Shown one piece after another: positions 18,319 to 27,777 of a stretch of 64,000 nucleotides of DNA (the first letter of the stretch is position 1; every line of letters begins with the position of its first letter). Below the pieces are notes generated by a model that was not told the origin of the DNA, did not search any database, and saw only the letters and a program-made list of their open reading frames with translations. The stretch comes from Stenotrophomonas lactitubi. Lineage in GTDB: Bacteria; Pseudomonadota; Gammaproteobacteria; Xanthomonadales; Xanthomonadaceae. Made by a program: the position numbers and the translations under genes. Where the stretch lies: positions 806,001 to 870,000 of the forward strand of contig NZ_PHQX01000001.1 in assembly GCF_002803515.1 (NCBI RefSeq). Direction: 5' to 3'.

Positions 18319-19632
18319 ATGAAATCCCTGAAGATGCTGCTGCGGTTCGCCATTGTCGGCGGCCTGATCCTGCTGCTGCTGATCCCGCTGTTCCTGATCC
18401 GCAGCGTCATCACCGAGCGCAGCGCCTATCGCGAAGAGGCCTATTCGCGGGTGGCCGAAAGCCGTGCCGGTACCCAGCGCGTGGTCGGGCCGGTGCGCGT
18501 GGTGCCGTGGTCCAAGCGCGAGCTTGTGGAAGTGGTCGATGCGCAGGGCAACAAGAAGACCGAGCTGCAGACCACCCAGGGCTACTGGTTGCAGCCGCCG
18601 GCCACCCTGCAGATCAGCGGCGAGCTGCTGCCAAGCCAGCGTTCGGTCGGCCTGTTCAAGGTGCCGGTGTACAGCTGGAATGGCCAGCTCAAGGCGACCT
18701 TCAGCGAGGATGACTACCCGGAGCACGATGGCACGACCTATGGCGAGGCGTACATCGCGCTGGGTGTGTCCGACGCGCGCGGCCTGGTCGGTACGCCGAA
18801 TCTTCGGGTTGATGGGCAGCAGGTCAAGCTGCTGCCGGGCGTGGCCGGCGCTTCCGCACTGGGCCGTGGGCTGCATGCACCGATCGCCGGCGTCGCCCGC
18901 AGCGGAGGCACCCTGGCGGCCAGCAGCGTGGAACTGGAGCTGCAGCTCGATGGCAGCCGCTCGCTGTCGGTGGTGCCGGTGGGCGATGACAACCAGATCG
19001 CGCTGCGTTCCAGCTGGCCGCACCCGTCGTTTGCCGGTGCGTTCCTGCCGAACGAGCGGCGTGTGGATGCGCAGGGCTTCGATGCACGCTGGGCCGTGTC
19101 CTCGCTGGCATCGGACGCACAGCAGCGACTGCGCGAGGGCGATGACCTGGACGCGCAGGCGGTGCAGGTTTCGCTGGTCGACCCGGTCGATACCTATACC
19201 CAGGCCGATCGCGCTTCCAAGTACGGCGTGCTGTTCGTGGTGCTGACGTTCGTTGGTTTCATCCTGTTCGAGCTGATCAAGTCGCTGCGCATCCATCCGC
19301 TGCAGTACCTGATGGTCGGCCTGGCGCTGGCGATCTTCTTCCTGCTGCTGATCAGCCTGTCCGAGCACATCGCCTTCTGGCAGGCCTACCTGGTCTCCGC
19401 GCTGGCCTGTATCGGCCTGCAGGCGGTGTACCTGGCCAATGTGCTGGGGCACTGGAAGCGGGGCCTGGGCTTCGCCGCGATGCTGACGGTGCTGTACGGC
19501 GCGCTGTATGGGCTGCTGGTGTCGGAGAACAATGCGCTGCTGATGGGCTCGCTGCTGCTGTTCGTCATCCTCGCGCTGGCGATGTGGGTGACCCGTCGGG
19601 TCGACTGGTACGCCCTGGCCGAGCAGAAGTAA
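18319..19632 (+). CDS. creD: Cell envelope integrity protein CreD
   Basis: Inner-membrane protein strongly induced by CreBC; loss affects the envelope and beta-lactam responses. The 437-residue protein has an N-terminal membrane segment (LLRFAIVGGLILLLLIPLFL), a large periplasmic domain with FKVPVYSWNGQLKATF, and a cluster of five to six C-terminal membrane segments starting near YGVLFVVLTFVGFILFEL. The EL(IK)SLRIHPLQYLMVGLALA segment is the CreD/Cet hallmark. Start after AACGAGGACGGACG. It lies downstream of a cre-tag-like site. Confidence 0.94.
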   Translation: MKSLKMLLRFAIVGGLILLLLIPLFLIRSVITERSAYREEAYSRVAESRAGTQRVVGPVRVVPWSKRELVEVVDAQGNKKTELQTTQGYWLQPPATLQISGELLPSQRSVGLFKVPVYSWNGQLKATFSEDDYPEHDGTTYGEAYIALGVSDARGLVGTPNLRVDGQQVKLLPGVAGASALGRGLHAPIAGVARSGGTLAASSVELELQLDGSRSLSVVPVGDDNQIALRSSWPHPSFAGAFLPNERRVDAQGFDARWAVSSLASDAQQRLREGDDLDAQAVQVSLVDPVDTYTQADRASKYGVLFVVLTFVGFILFELIKSLRIHPLQYLMVGLALAIFFLLLISLSEHIAFWQAYLVSALACIGLQAVYLANVLGHWKRGLGFAAMLTVLYGALYGLLVSENNALLMGSLLLFVILALAMWVTRRVDWYALAEQK

Positions 19633-19642
19633 GGAGCACGCC

Positions 19643-20053
19643 ATGGGTTGGCGCCAAGGATTGCAGCAACGGGCACGACAGGGCATTCCCGCTCTGCTGG
19701 AAGTGGATGCGCTGCTGCAGGCGCATGGCGTTTTGGCGGCGTTGCCGGGGGCACGGATCGCGCCCGGCCTGGTCCGCTTCCAGCTGGCCGCCATCACCTG
19801 CGAGGGACTGCAGCGGCGTGGGCTGGACTGGCTGCGGGAGGCGCGGCACGGACGCGGCGCGCTCGCGGGCAAGGTGCCCCGTTACCGGCCATGGAAGGCC
19901 GGGGCGGCGGCATTGTCGGAGATCGGCATCGACGGGCTGCCCGCGGACTGGCCGGAACATGCTGCCGTGTTCGGCTGCAGCAGCATCGACCAGCGGCATT
20001 GGCTGCTGCTGTTGCCGGAGCGCGCGCAGCTGTGGCTGGGGTGGAAGGGGTGA
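19643..20053 (+). CDS. Small protein of unknown function downstream of creD
   Basis: A 136-residue protein with no signal peptide or membrane segment. It has AAITCEGLQRRGLDWLREA in the middle and a C-terminal stretch HWLLLLPERAQLWLGWKG. The start ATG lies ten bases after creD behind AAGGAG, so it is almost surely co-transcribed with creD and may belong to the CreBC response. It overlaps no other credible gene. The family is not recognised. Confidence 0.68.
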   Translation: MGWRQGLQQRARQGIPALLEVDALLQAHGVLAALPGARIAPGLVRFQLAAITCEGLQRRGLDWLREARHGRGALAGKVPRYRPWKAGAAALSEIGIDGLPADWPEHAAVFGCSSIDQRHWLLLLPERAQLWLGWKG

Positions 20054-20070
20054 CAGCCGCGCGAGACCCC

Positions 20071-20093
20071 ATCCACGCATGGCGTGGATCTAC
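20071..20093. repeat. GTAGATCCACGC REP (inverted orientation)
   Basis: ATCCACGC-ATG-GCGTGGAT followed by CTAC. First of about eleven copies of this stem type in the window. Confidence 0.88.
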
Positions 20094-20184
20094 CAGATGC
20101 CCATGACCGATGGGACGGGGGCCAGGCGCACTGGCTGGCTAGACTCGACCGGTTGATGATCGAGCCGAAGGGCAGGAGTGCGAT

Positions 20185-21777
20185 GTGCTGAAGTGGGGCG
20201 TGCTGGCAGTAGCGCTGGCGATGGGTGGCAATGCGGTGGCGCAGCAGCGCGAGCCGGTGGACCTGGACATGGTCGGCAAGATCCGCCAGCAGGCGTTCCA
20301 CAAATCGCAGGTGATGGACACCTTCAGCTACCTCACCGAACGCATCGGGCCGCGCCTGACCAATTCGCCGGCGATGGGCCGCGCCAACGCCTGGACCCGC
20401 GGCAAGTTCAGCGAATGGAAGCTGGACAATGTCCACGACGAAGCCTTCGACGAATTCGGCCGTGGCTGGGAGTTCACTTCGGCCAGTGTGGAGATGCTGG
20501 GCGATCGCGTGCAGCCACTGCATGCCCTGCCCAAGGCGTGGACGCCGGGCACCAGGGGCCCGGTCGAGGGCGAGCTGCTGCAGGTGGACATCAAGAAGCC
20601 TGAGGACATCGAGAAATATCGCGGCAAGCTGCGGGGTAAGATCCTGCTGCTTGGCGAAGCACGCGAATACAAGCGTGGAACCGATGCCGATTCGCACCGG
20701 CACGACGCCACCTCGCTGGAAGGCCTGCAGGAGTTCACCCTGCCCAAGGACAAGGACGTGGCCGCCGACCGCGCCAAACGGGTCAAGGAATACCAGGAGA
20801 AGCAGGCGCTGGCGGCGAAGGTCAACGCGTTCTTCGTCGAAGAAGGCGCGCTGGCCTCGATCAGCATCAGCAGCTGGGACAACGGCATCATCCGCGTGGC
20901 CGGTGGTGGCTCGCGCAAAGCTGGCGAGTCGGTCGGCATTCCCGAACTGGCGATGATCGCCGAGCACTTCAATCCGCTGGTGCGCGCGTTGGAAGCCAAG
21001 CAGAGCGTGCGCCTGCGCGTGGATGTGGCCGCTCGCTTCACCGATGAAGCGGACCAGCCCGGCTACAACACGCTGGCCGAGATCCGTGGCAGCAGCAGGC
21101 CCGATGAAGTGGTGATGATCGGTGCGCACCTGGATTCCTGGCACAGCGGCACCGGTGCAGCCGACAACGCTGCCGGCGTGGCGGTGATGATGGAGGCCAT
21201 GCGCATCCTCAAGGCCAGCGGCGCCAAGCCCAAGCGCACCATCCGGGTTGCGCTGTGGAGTGGCGAGGAGCAGGGGCTGATCGGTTCGCAGGCATACGTG
21301 GCCAAGCACTTCGGTCGATTCCCCGAGCCGACCGACCCGGCGCAGAAGGCGCTGCCAGCCTCGCTGCGCGAACCGACCGGTGCCCTGCAGAAGACCCGTG
21401 ACTACGGCAAGTTCCAGGTCTACTTCAACATGGACAACGGCTCGGGCCGTTTCCGTGGCATCTACGCACAGGAAAACCTGGCGGCCATGCCGATCTTCGA
21501 AGCCTGGCTGGCCCCGTTCCATGACGTGGGCGCGACCACCGTGGCCACCCGCAACACCGGCAGCACCGACCACATCAGCTTCGACCGCATCGGCCTGCCG
21601 GGCTTCCAGTTCATCCAGGACAAGCTGGACTATTTCAGCAACGTCCACCACAGCCACCTGGACACCTGGGACCACGCGGAACCGGAAGACCTGAAGCAGG
21701 CCGCCGCCATCGTCGCCTCCTTCGCCTACCACGCCGCCATGCGCGAGCAGCCCTTCCCGCGCAAGCCCGAGCCCTGA
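20185..21777 (+). CDS. M28 family zinc aminopeptidase/carboxypeptidase, secreted
   Basis: Exported metallopeptidase with two catalytic zinc ions, 530 residues. The signal peptide runs [23 protein letters not shown]-type insert lies at about residues 110-260. The catalytic core shows [19 protein letters not shown] (His and Asp ligands), [14 protein letters not shown] (catalytic Glu and next ligand), [10 protein letters not shown] and the C-terminal ligand SDFH-like region, here [12 protein letters not shown]. The start is a GTG with GGCAGGAG seven bases before it. The last bases overlap a long inverted repeat that probably ends the transcript. The exact peptide specificity is unknown. Confidence 0.9.
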   Translation: MLKWGVLAVALAMGGNAVAQQREPVDLDMVGKIRQQAFHKSQVMDTFSYLTERIGPRLTNSPAMGRANAWTRGKFSEWKLDNVHDEAFDEFGRGWEFTSASVEMLGDRVQPLHALPKAWTPGTRGPVEGELLQVDIKKPEDIEKYRGKLRGKILLLGEAREYKRGTDADSHRHDATSLEGLQEFTLPKDKDVAADRAKRVKEYQEKQALAAKVNAFFVEEGALASISISSWDNGIIRVAGGGSRKAGESVGIPELAMIAEHFNPLVRALEAKQSVRLRVDVAARFTDEADQPGYNTLAEIRGSSRPDEVVMIGAHLDSWHSGTGAADNAAGVAVMMEAMRILKASGAKPKRTIRVALWSGEEQGLIGSQAYVAKHFGRFPEPTDPAQKALPASLREPTGALQKTRDYGKFQVYFNMDNGSGRFRGIYAQENLAAMPIFEAWLAPFHDVGATTVATRNTGSTDHISFDRIGLPGFQFIQDKLDYFSNVHHSHLDTWDHAEPEDLKQAAAIVASFAYHAAMREQPFPRKPEP

Positions 21778-21875
21778 AAAGGGGACGGAGGGGATTAAGT
21801 CGCATTTCCCCTCCGTTGCCCGCGCATCCCCGCAGGAGCGGGGGAATAGCGACTTAATCCCCTCCGTCCCCTTTT
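21777..21875. repeat. Long perfect inverted repeat (27-bp arms) between M28 peptidase and gltX
   Basis: Arms 21777-21803 and 21849-21875 are exact reverse complements, beginning AAAAGGGGACGGAGGGG and continuing ATTAAGTCGC. The 45-base middle continues the stem with a few mismatches (TTCCCC/GGGGAA). T-runs on both sides would make it a two-way terminator. It starts on the last base of the M28 stop codon. Confidence 0.9.
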
Positions 21876-21931
21876 TCCGCAGGGGGCGGAGGGCTGGTAA
21901 AATCGGGGGATACCCGTTCCTCGAGCCCTCC

Positions 21932-23335
21932 ATGACCTGCCGCACCCGCTTCGCCCCCAGTCCCACCGGCTACCTGCATATCGGTGGCGCCCGCACCGCG
22001 CTGTACTGCTGGCTGGAGGCCCGCCACCGTGGCGGCGAGTTCGTGCTGCGCATCGAGGACACCGACCGTGAACGCAGCACCCAGGGCGCGATCGACGCCA
22101 TCCTGGAGGCGATGGAGTGGCTGGGCCTGGGCTACGACGAAGGTCCGTTCTACCAGACCGAGCGCGTCGCCCGGTACAAGGAAGTGGCCGAGCAGCTGAT
22201 CGCCGACGGCAAGGCGTACTACGCCTATGAAACCCGCGAAGAGCTGGATGCCATGCGCGAGGCCGCGATGGCCAAGCAGGAAAAGCCGCGCTACAACGGC
22301 GCCGCGCGCGAGCAGGGGCTGCCGTACCGGGACGACCCGAACCGCGTCATCCGCTTCAAGAATCCGCTTGAAGGTACGGTGGTGTTCGATGATCTGATCA
22401 AGGGCCGCATCGAGATCGCCAACAGCGAACTGGATGACATGGTCATCTTCCGTCCGGACGGCTACCCCACCTACAACTTCGCGGTGGTGGTGGACGACTG
22501 GGACATGAAGATCTCCGAAGTCATCCGTGGCGACGACCACATCAACAACACCCCGCGCCAGATCAACCTGTACGAAGGCATCGGCGCGCCGGTGCCGAAG
22601 TTCGGCCACATGCCGATGATCCTGGACGAGCAGGGTGCCAAGCTGTCCAAGCGCACCGGCGCGGCCGACGTGATGCAGTACAAGGACGCCGGTTACCTGC
22701 CCGACGCGCTGCTGAGCTACCTGGCCCGGCTGGGCTGGTCGCATGGCGACCAGGAACTGTTCAGCCGCCAGGAGCTGATCGACCTGTTCGACGTGAAGGA
22801 CTGCAATTCCAAAGCCTCGCGCCTGGACATGGCCAAGCTGGGCTGGGTCAACCAGCACTTCCTGAAGACCGAGGAACCGGCCGCGATCGCGCCGCACCTG
22901 GTCTACCAGCTGCAGAAGCTGGGCCTGGACGTGGGCGCTGGCCCGGCGCCGGTGGACGTGGTGATCGCCCTGCGCGAGCGCGTGCAGACCCTGAAGGAAA
23001 TGGCCGAGAAGGCCGTGGTCTGGTACCAGCCGCTGAACGAGTACGATGAAGCGGCCGTGGCCAAGCACTTCAAGGCCGGTGCGGAACTGCCGCTGGGCAA
23101 GGCCCGCGAGCTGCTGGCAGCCCTGCCGGAGTGGACCGCCGAGGCTGTTGGCGTGGCCCTGCACGATGCAGCTGCGGCGCTGGAAATGGGCATGGGCAAG
23201 GTCGCCCAGCCGCTGCGCGTGGCCATCACCGGCACCCAGGTCAGCCCTGACATTTCCCATACCGTGTACCTGGCTGGCCGCGAGCAGGCCTTGAAACGCA
23301 TCGATGTGGCCATCACCAAGGTAGCAACGGCCTGA
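21932..23335 (+). CDS. gltX: Glutamyl-tRNA synthetase
   Basis: Charges tRNA-Glu with glutamate. The 467-residue class I synthetase has [18 protein letters not shown] (HIGH-type motif), [10 protein letters not shown], the SWF-like [24 protein letters not shown] and KLSKRTGA (KMSKS-type loop), then the all-helical anticodon-binding half. Start after CTCGAGCCCTCC. Length is typical. It is closely followed by zur (34 bases), which may share its transcript. Confidence 0.97.
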   Translation: MTCRTRFAPSPTGYLHIGGARTALYCWLEARHRGGEFVLRIEDTDRERSTQGAIDAILEAMEWLGLGYDEGPFYQTERVARYKEVAEQLIADGKAYYAYETREELDAMREAAMAKQEKPRYNGAAREQGLPYRDDPNRVIRFKNPLEGTVVFDDLIKGRIEIANSELDDMVIFRPDGYPTYNFAVVVDDWDMKISEVIRGDDHINNTPRQINLYEGIGAPVPKFGHMPMILDEQGAKLSKRTGAADVMQYKDAGYLPDALLSYLARLGWSHGDQELFSRQELIDLFDVKDCNSKASRLDMAKLGWVNQHFLKTEEPAAIAPHLVYQLQKLGLDVGAGPAPVDVVIALRERVQTLKEMAEKAVVWYQPLNEYDEAAVAKHFKAGAELPLGKARELLAALPEWTAEAVGVALHDAAAALEMGMGKVAQPLRVAITGTQVSPDISHTVYLAGREQALKRIDVAITKVATA

Positions 23336-23369
23336 GCCCACCGGCCCACGCCCGAACTGGAGAACGCGC

Positions 23370-23855
23370 ATGTCCGCCAAAACCGCCTGTACGGCCCCGC
23401 ACCATCATGTCCACGACGCTTCGGATTTCGTGGCGGTGGTCGAGCGTGTCTCGCGTGAGCGCGGGCTGCGCCTGACCCCGATCCGCGCCAACGTGCTCAA
23501 GCTCATCGCCGAGGCCGGCAAGCCGGTCAAGGCCTACGAGTTGCTGGAGTGGGTTCGCAACGGCAAGGGTGTGGGCGCTGATGCCCCGCCTACCGTGTAC
23601 CGCGCGCTGGATTTCCTGATGGCCAATGGCTTCGTGCACAAGCTGGAATCGGTCAATGCCTTCGTGGCCTGCCACCATCCCAGCAGTGCGGCCCATTCGG
23701 TGCCGTTCCTGATCTGCAACAGCTGCCACAGCGCAGTGGAACTGGAAGACCGCGAGATCGTGACCCAGCTGGAGAAGCGGGCCAAGGAACTGGGCTTCCA
23801 GCCGCAGGCACAGACGCTGGAAGTGCACGGCCTGTGCGCACGCTGCGCCGGCTGA
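23370..23855 (+). CDS. zur: Zinc uptake regulator Zur (Fur family)
   Basis: Zinc-sensing repressor of high-affinity zinc uptake, 161 residues. The His-rich start (APHHHVHD) is followed by the winged helix RGLRLTPIRANVLKLIAEAG and PPTVYRALDFLMANGFVHKL. The metal sites show as ACHHPSSAAHSVPFLICNSC and the structural zinc CARC at the end. APPTVYRALDFL and VHKLESVNAF are more like Zur than Fur. Likely targets in this window are the His-rich TonB receptor and MerC-like pair near 30.8 kb. Confidence 0.9.
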   Translation: MSAKTACTAPHHHVHDASDFVAVVERVSRERGLRLTPIRANVLKLIAEAGKPVKAYELLEWVRNGKGVGADAPPTVYRALDFLMANGFVHKLESVNAFVACHHPSSAAHSVPFLICNSCHSAVELEDREIVTQLEKRAKELGFQPQAQTLEVHGLCARCAG

Positions 23856-23862
23856 CGGAACG

Positions 23863-23885
23863 GTAGTGCCGGCCGCTGGCCGGCA
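23863..23885. repeat. GTAGTGCCGGCC REP
   Basis: GTAGTGCCGGCC-GCT-GGCCGGCA, a GTAG-headed palindrome directly after zur. Confidence 0.8.
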
Positions 23886-23895
23886 TCCTCGCGAT

Positions 23896-23938
23896 TGGGG
23901 TCAGATCCCTTTGCCAGTGGCAAAGGGATCTGACCCCA
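23896..23938. repeat. Perfect inverted repeat with 21-bp arms (GGGGTCAGATCC type)
   Basis: Arms 23896-23916 and 23918-23938 are exact reverse complements around one central G: TGGGGTCAGATCC... and ...GGATCTGACCCCA. It lies between the converging zur and 23941 genes and would form a strong two-way hairpin. Confidence 0.9.
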
Positions 23939-23940
23939 TT

Positions 23941-24606
23941 TCACGGCTGCTTGCGCAGATGCTTCAGCACTGCCTTGCGTGCGGCGATCAACTCCGCATC
24001 CTCAAGCACCAGCGACTGCACCCAGTCCAACGCTTCGGCCACGCGTGCGCCGCGCACGGCATATAGGGCCAAGCACTGGCGTTGCGGCGTCGGCGCTTGG
24101 CTCCACGCGCGCTGCACCCGCTGCAGCAATGTCTGTTGGATATCCGTAGACACCGCCACACCCTTGTCGAACGACAGCAGCACGTTCAGCGCAGCCAACG
24201 CCCGCCACGGCGCTGACCTTGGATCATCCTGGCTGAAATCGGCCTGTCCGCAGAACGCCAGCAGGGCCGCAACCGAAGCCTCGCTGCGCACCTCTTCCAG
24301 CACCCCGATCACATAGGTCGCCATGCGCGGCTGATCCAGCAGCGGCGGCATCGCCGCCACGCCGCCATGGCCGAAAGCCGCACAGGCCCTTGCCCACGGC
24401 GCCATCGGCGCGAAATGCGTGCCATCGCCGTTGTACTGGAACTCCTCGCGCCAGCCATGCAGCGCGCACAGACGTTCAATCTCGGCCGCACCTTCGACAC
24501 CATGCTCAAGCACGAAGCCGATCAGGTCTTCCACCTCGACCGCACCGCCATGCTCCAGCGGCGCAGGACCTTTGGCCGCCTTACGGGCCAGTGCGTTGAA
24601 CTTCAT
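23941..24606 (-). CDS. Protein of unknown function (helical)
   Basis: A 221-residue cytoplasmic protein without signal peptide or membrane segments. It reads like helical repeats: YVIGVLEEVRSEASVAALLAF, PWRALAALNVLLSF, LALYAVRGARVAEALDWVQ, which suggests a HEAT-like or ARM-like fold. Start placed at MKFNALARKAAKG; an ATG 24 bases upstream is possible. It converges on zur. The family is not recognised with confidence. Confidence 0.68.
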   Translation of the reverse strand: MKFNALARKAAKGPAPLEHGGAVEVEDLIGFVLEHGVEGAAEIERLCALHGWREEFQYNGDGTHFAPMAPWARACAAFGHGGVAAMPPLLDQPRMATYVIGVLEEVRSEASVAALLAFCGQADFSQDDPRSAPWRALAALNVLLSFDKGVAVSTDIQQTLLQRVQRAWSQAPTPQRQCLALYAVRGARVAEALDWVQSLVLEDAELIAARKAVLKHLRKQP

Positions 24607-24734
24607 CGTTGTCGTCTGTTCCTGCAGCAAAGCAGTCGAGCATGGCTCAACACTACAAAAAAGCGGAGCCGCGCGCTTTTGCTTTTGATTTTCATCCTTT
24701 GATTCACGTGGCTGACGCGCACGGAACCTGTCCG

Positions 24735-24840
24735 TGGCCGGGTGGGTGGGGTAGGCGGGACCGCAGGCGCCATGGATGGCGCCTACGAGTCCCCAGGGAT
24801 GGGTTCACGGCGTGTCCCGCCTGCCTCACCCACCCGGCCA
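24735..24840 (+). repeat. Structured repeat element, copy 1 (B orientation)
   Basis: Outer arms 24735-24761 and 24814-24840 pair over 27 positions, with two G-T wobbles. Inside are hairpin 1 (GGCGCC-ATGGAT-GGCGCC, 24766-24783) and the conserved core variant ending GGGTTCACGGCGTGTCC. AACCTGTC lies just upstream at 24725-24732. It sits in the ~320-base gap between the 221-residue protein and the emrA-like gene; the rest of the gap shows nothing clear. Confidence 0.85.
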
Positions 24841-24929
24841 ATCCCGCCAATCCAACCGCAACGATCAGCCACGAGGGGCTCCGCCGTTCGCTGTCTTCGA
24901 CGAAGCCGCGCAGTCAAGCAGGCCCGCGC

Positions 24930-26093
24930 CTAGTCCATCGGCTTCGTCGCAGTATCCACCCGCACGATCACCGACATGCCCGGCCGCAACCGCGCCGCCA
25001 GCTGCTGCTCCCCGTTGATCGAGATCCGCACCGGCAACCGCTGCACCACCTTGGTGAAATTACCGCTGGCATTGTCCGGTCGCAGCACGCTGAACTCCGA
25101 TCCGGTGGCCGGCGCGATCTGCTCCACCCGTCCGCGCAGCACCTGGCCCTGGAACGCATCCACCGAGAACGATGCCGGCTGCCCGATCGCCATCTGCCAG
25201 GTCTGGCCTTCCTTGTAATTGGCCACCACCCACAATGCATCGGGCACCAGGAACAGCAGCTGCGAACCGGCCGCCACGTACTGGCCCACGCGCACGCTGG
25301 CTTCGCTGATCTGGCCATCGCGCGGCGCATGGATCACCGTGTTGGCCAGGTCGATGCGTGCCAGTTCCAGCTGCGCCTGCGCACTTTCCACCTGCGCCTC
25401 CAGGCTCTTGCGCGAGACCTGGGTGGAGACCAGGGTCTCCTCGGAGATGCGGATCTGCGCCTGCGACTGCTGCACGCTGGCCTGTGCAGAGGCTTGGCTG
25501 GTGCGGAACTTGTCGCGGTCGTTGATCGACACCAGCTGCTGCGCCGCCAGCTCCTCGTAGCGCTTGGCCTCATTGCGGGAGCGCTGCAGCTCAGCCTGTC
25601 CCGCCGACAGCGTGGCCTGCGCCGAAGCGATCTGCGCGCGGTTCTGCGCCTGTGACTGGTCCGAATTGGCCAGCGCCGCGCGCGCGCTGTCCAGCGTCGC
25701 CTGGGCCTGCGCCACCCGCTGCGCATAGATACGGTCGTCGATGCGCAGCAGCGGCTCGCCCTGCTTCACGTGCTGGAAATCCTTCACCAGCACATCGGTC
25801 ACGTAACCGTTGACCTGCGGCGCCATCACCGTGATCTGCCCGCGCACATAGGCGTTGTCGGTCACCATCACGCTGCTGGTGAAGGGCCACAGATGCCAGG
25901 CGCGCAGGATCAGCGCGATGCCCAGCAACGCCACCACGACCATCACCACCACGCTGCGCGAACTCGGTTTCAGGTACTTCGGTGCGGCGGCCGGCGCGGC
26001 TGGCGTCGCCGCAGGCGCCGCATCGGTGGGCGGTGGCGGGGTGACGTTCTCGGCGGCGTCGGTGTCGTCTGGACGGGGCGGGACGGGAGGCAT
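24930..26093 (-). CDS. HlyD/EmrA-type membrane fusion protein
   Basis: Periplasmic adaptor of a tripartite efflux pump, 387 residues. After a Pro/Ala-rich cytoplasmic start comes one membrane segment (VVVMVVVALLGIALIL), then the biotinyl-lipoyl half TDNAYVRGQITVMAPQVNGY, a long Gln/Ala-rich coiled coil with alternating AQA and SAQ repeats (about residues 120-240), the second lipoyl half HAPRDGQISEASVRVGQYV, and the beta-barrel end. TDNAYV is typical of EmrA-like proteins that work with MFS pumps. It is last in the tetR-MFS-MFP operon, ten bases after the MFS gene. No outer-membrane channel gene is nearby. Confidence 0.9.
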   Translation of the reverse strand: MPPVPPRPDDTDAAENVTPPPPTDAAPAATPAAPAAAPKYLKPSSRSVVVMVVVALLGIALILRAWHLWPFTSSVMVTDNAYVRGQITVMAPQVNGYVTDVLVKDFQHVKQGEPLLRIDDRIYAQRVAQAQATLDSARAALANSDQSQAQNRAQIASAQATLSAGQAELQRSRNEAKRYEELAAQQLVSINDRDKFRTSQASAQASVQQSQAQIRISEETLVSTQVSRKSLEAQVESAQAQLELARIDLANTVIHAPRDGQISEASVRVGQYVAAGSQLLFLVPDALWVVANYKEGQTWQMAIGQPASFSVDAFQGQVLRGRVEQIAPATGSEFSVLRPDNASGNFTKVVQRLPVRISINGEQQLAARLRPGMSVIVRVDTATKPMD

Positions 26094-26103
26094 GGCGATG
26101 GAC

Positions 26104-27777
26104 TCAGCGCGGTGCCGCGGTCGCAGCCGCAGCGGGGGAGGAAGGATGGCGCTTGCGCCATTGTTTGCGCACGGCGGTACGCAGCGACAGCAGCAGCAAC
26201 CAGCACAGGAAACCGATCGCCAGCCAGCCGCTCAGGGTGAACACATCATTGAAGCCACGCACGTTGGCTTCGCGTCGGGTGGTCTGCGCCAGCTGCGCGC
26301 TGCCCTGTGCGCTGCGCAGCACCGGGTCGGTGATCTGCGCTGCGTACAGCTGCTGCTGGATGCGCAGGCGCTGCGCCACCACCGGGTCGGCGGGATCGAG
26401 CTGGCTGGTCAAGGCGCTGGAATACAGCTGTTCGCGATGCAGCTGGAACGTTCCCAGCACGGCCGAGCCGGCCAGTCCGCCCAGCGTCTGGGTGATCGAC
26501 AAGGTCACCAGGAAGGTGATCATGTGGTCCACACCCTGTTTCAGCGCGGCGGAAATGCCGAGCATGATCAGCGGGCCCATGAACATGCCGGCGCCCACCG
26601 AGGCCAGGAACTGGCTGACGTAGAAGTCGTGTGGTCGATCCATGCTGGTGCGGTGCTGGTCGAAGAACGCGGCTGCACCCAGCAGCAGGATCGCCATCAG
26701 CAGCTGCGCGATCAGCCGCTTCGGGCCGAAGGTGATCGCCGCGCCGGCGATGCCGGTCACCACGCCGGCCAGGATCACCACGAACAACGGCCGCATCTGG
26801 TCCGGCCCCATGCCCAGGGTGCGCATCAGGTTGACCACGCCGTAGGACTGTTCGGTGGTCAGGAAGCGGATCAGGAAGGCGCCAACGATGAAGTGCATCA
26901 CCGGCAGGGTCGACAGCCAGCGGATCTGCAGCAGCGGATTGCGCCGGTAGTGTTCGATGATCAGCGCGGTGGTGGTCAGCGCGATGGAGGCGATCAGCGC
27001 CCAGCCCAGCCACGGCGTGTTCAACCACCAGCGCGTGTAGCCCTGCGCGAGCACGATCACCAGCAGGGCGACGGCAGGCGCGAGCAGGGCGAAGGTGAGG
27101 AAGTCCAGAGGTTCGAAGGCCTTGACCTGGATGCCGGGCGGCAGCTTCAGCACCACCACGGCAGCAAACGCGCACAGCGCCAGCCCTGCTTCGAACGAAT
27201 ACAGCTGGTGCCATTGACCGGTATCGACCAGGCCCGGCGAGACGATCCAGGCAATCGGCACCGCCAGCTGCGACAGGCCAACGCCGACCACCAGCAGGTT
27301 GCCGGTGAAACGCCGCGGCAGTGCCTGCAGCATGTACAGCGTACCCAGCGTCGAACATGCCGCGCCGGCGAAACCGCTGGCGGCGCGGGTCAGCATGGTG
27401 GTCTCGAAGCTGCCGACGAACAGGTGCAGCACCGCCAGCGCCGCATACAGCCCCAGGCCGATCTCGGCGAACAGGCGGATGCCGTACTGCTGGCGGAACT
27501 TGAAGGCCAGCAGGTTGGCGGTCACGTTCACCATGGCGTAGGCGGCGACCAGCCAGCTGCCCTGGGTGGGAGTGAGTGCCAGTTGTCCCTGCAGGAAGGG
27601 CAGGTTGGCCGTTACCAGCGCGTTGCCAAGGCCGCCGGTGATGGCCACCAGCAGCGACACCAGCGCATAGGCTGCACGCCGATAGGGTGGGTGCCACGGC
27701 ATCGACGCCGAACCGGGCATGGTCGGCTTCTCGTGCTCCTCCCAATCCGGCACCGGCTTGAGGTACGGCTGCACCAT
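26104..27777 (-). CDS. MFS multidrug exporter, DHA2 (EmrB-like) family
   Basis: Proton-driven drug exporter with 14 predicted membrane segments, 557 residues. It shows GGLGNALVTANLPFLQ in TM1, QGSWLVAAYAMVNV in TM2, RAASGFAGAACSTLGTLY in TM5 and a long cytoplasmic start and tail. Its ATG overlaps the tetR stop (TGATG), which signals translational coupling. The partner membrane fusion protein follows. Together they should form an EmrAB-like tripartite pump; substrates cannot be read from sequence. The gene order, pump before adaptor, is the reverse of E. coli emrAB. Confidence 0.9.
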   Translation of the reverse strand: MVQPYLKPVPDWEEHEKPTMPGSASMPWHPPYRRAAYALVSLLVAITGGLGNALVTANLPFLQGQLALTPTQGSWLVAAYAMVNVTANLLAFKFRQQYGIRLFAEIGLGLYAALAVLHLFVGSFETTMLTRAASGFAGAACSTLGTLYMLQALPRRFTGNLLVVGVGLSQLAVPIAWIVSPGLVDTGQWHQLYSFEAGLALCAFAAVVVLKLPPGIQVKAFEPLDFLTFALLAPAVALLVIVLAQGYTRWWLNTPWLGWALIASIALTTTALIIEHYRRNPLLQIRWLSTLPVMHFIVGAFLIRFLTTEQSYGVVNLMRTLGMGPDQMRPLFVVILAGVVTGIAGAAITFGPKRLIAQLLMAILLLGAAAFFDQHRTSMDRPHDFYVSQFLASVGAGMFMGPLIMLGISAALKQGVDHMITFLVTLSITQTLGGLAGSAVLGTFQLHREQLYSSALTSQLDPADPVVAQRLRIQQQLYAAQITDPVLRSAQGSAQLAQTTRREANVRGFNDVFTLSGWLAIGFLCWLLLLSLRTAVRKQWRKRHPSSPAAAATAAPR

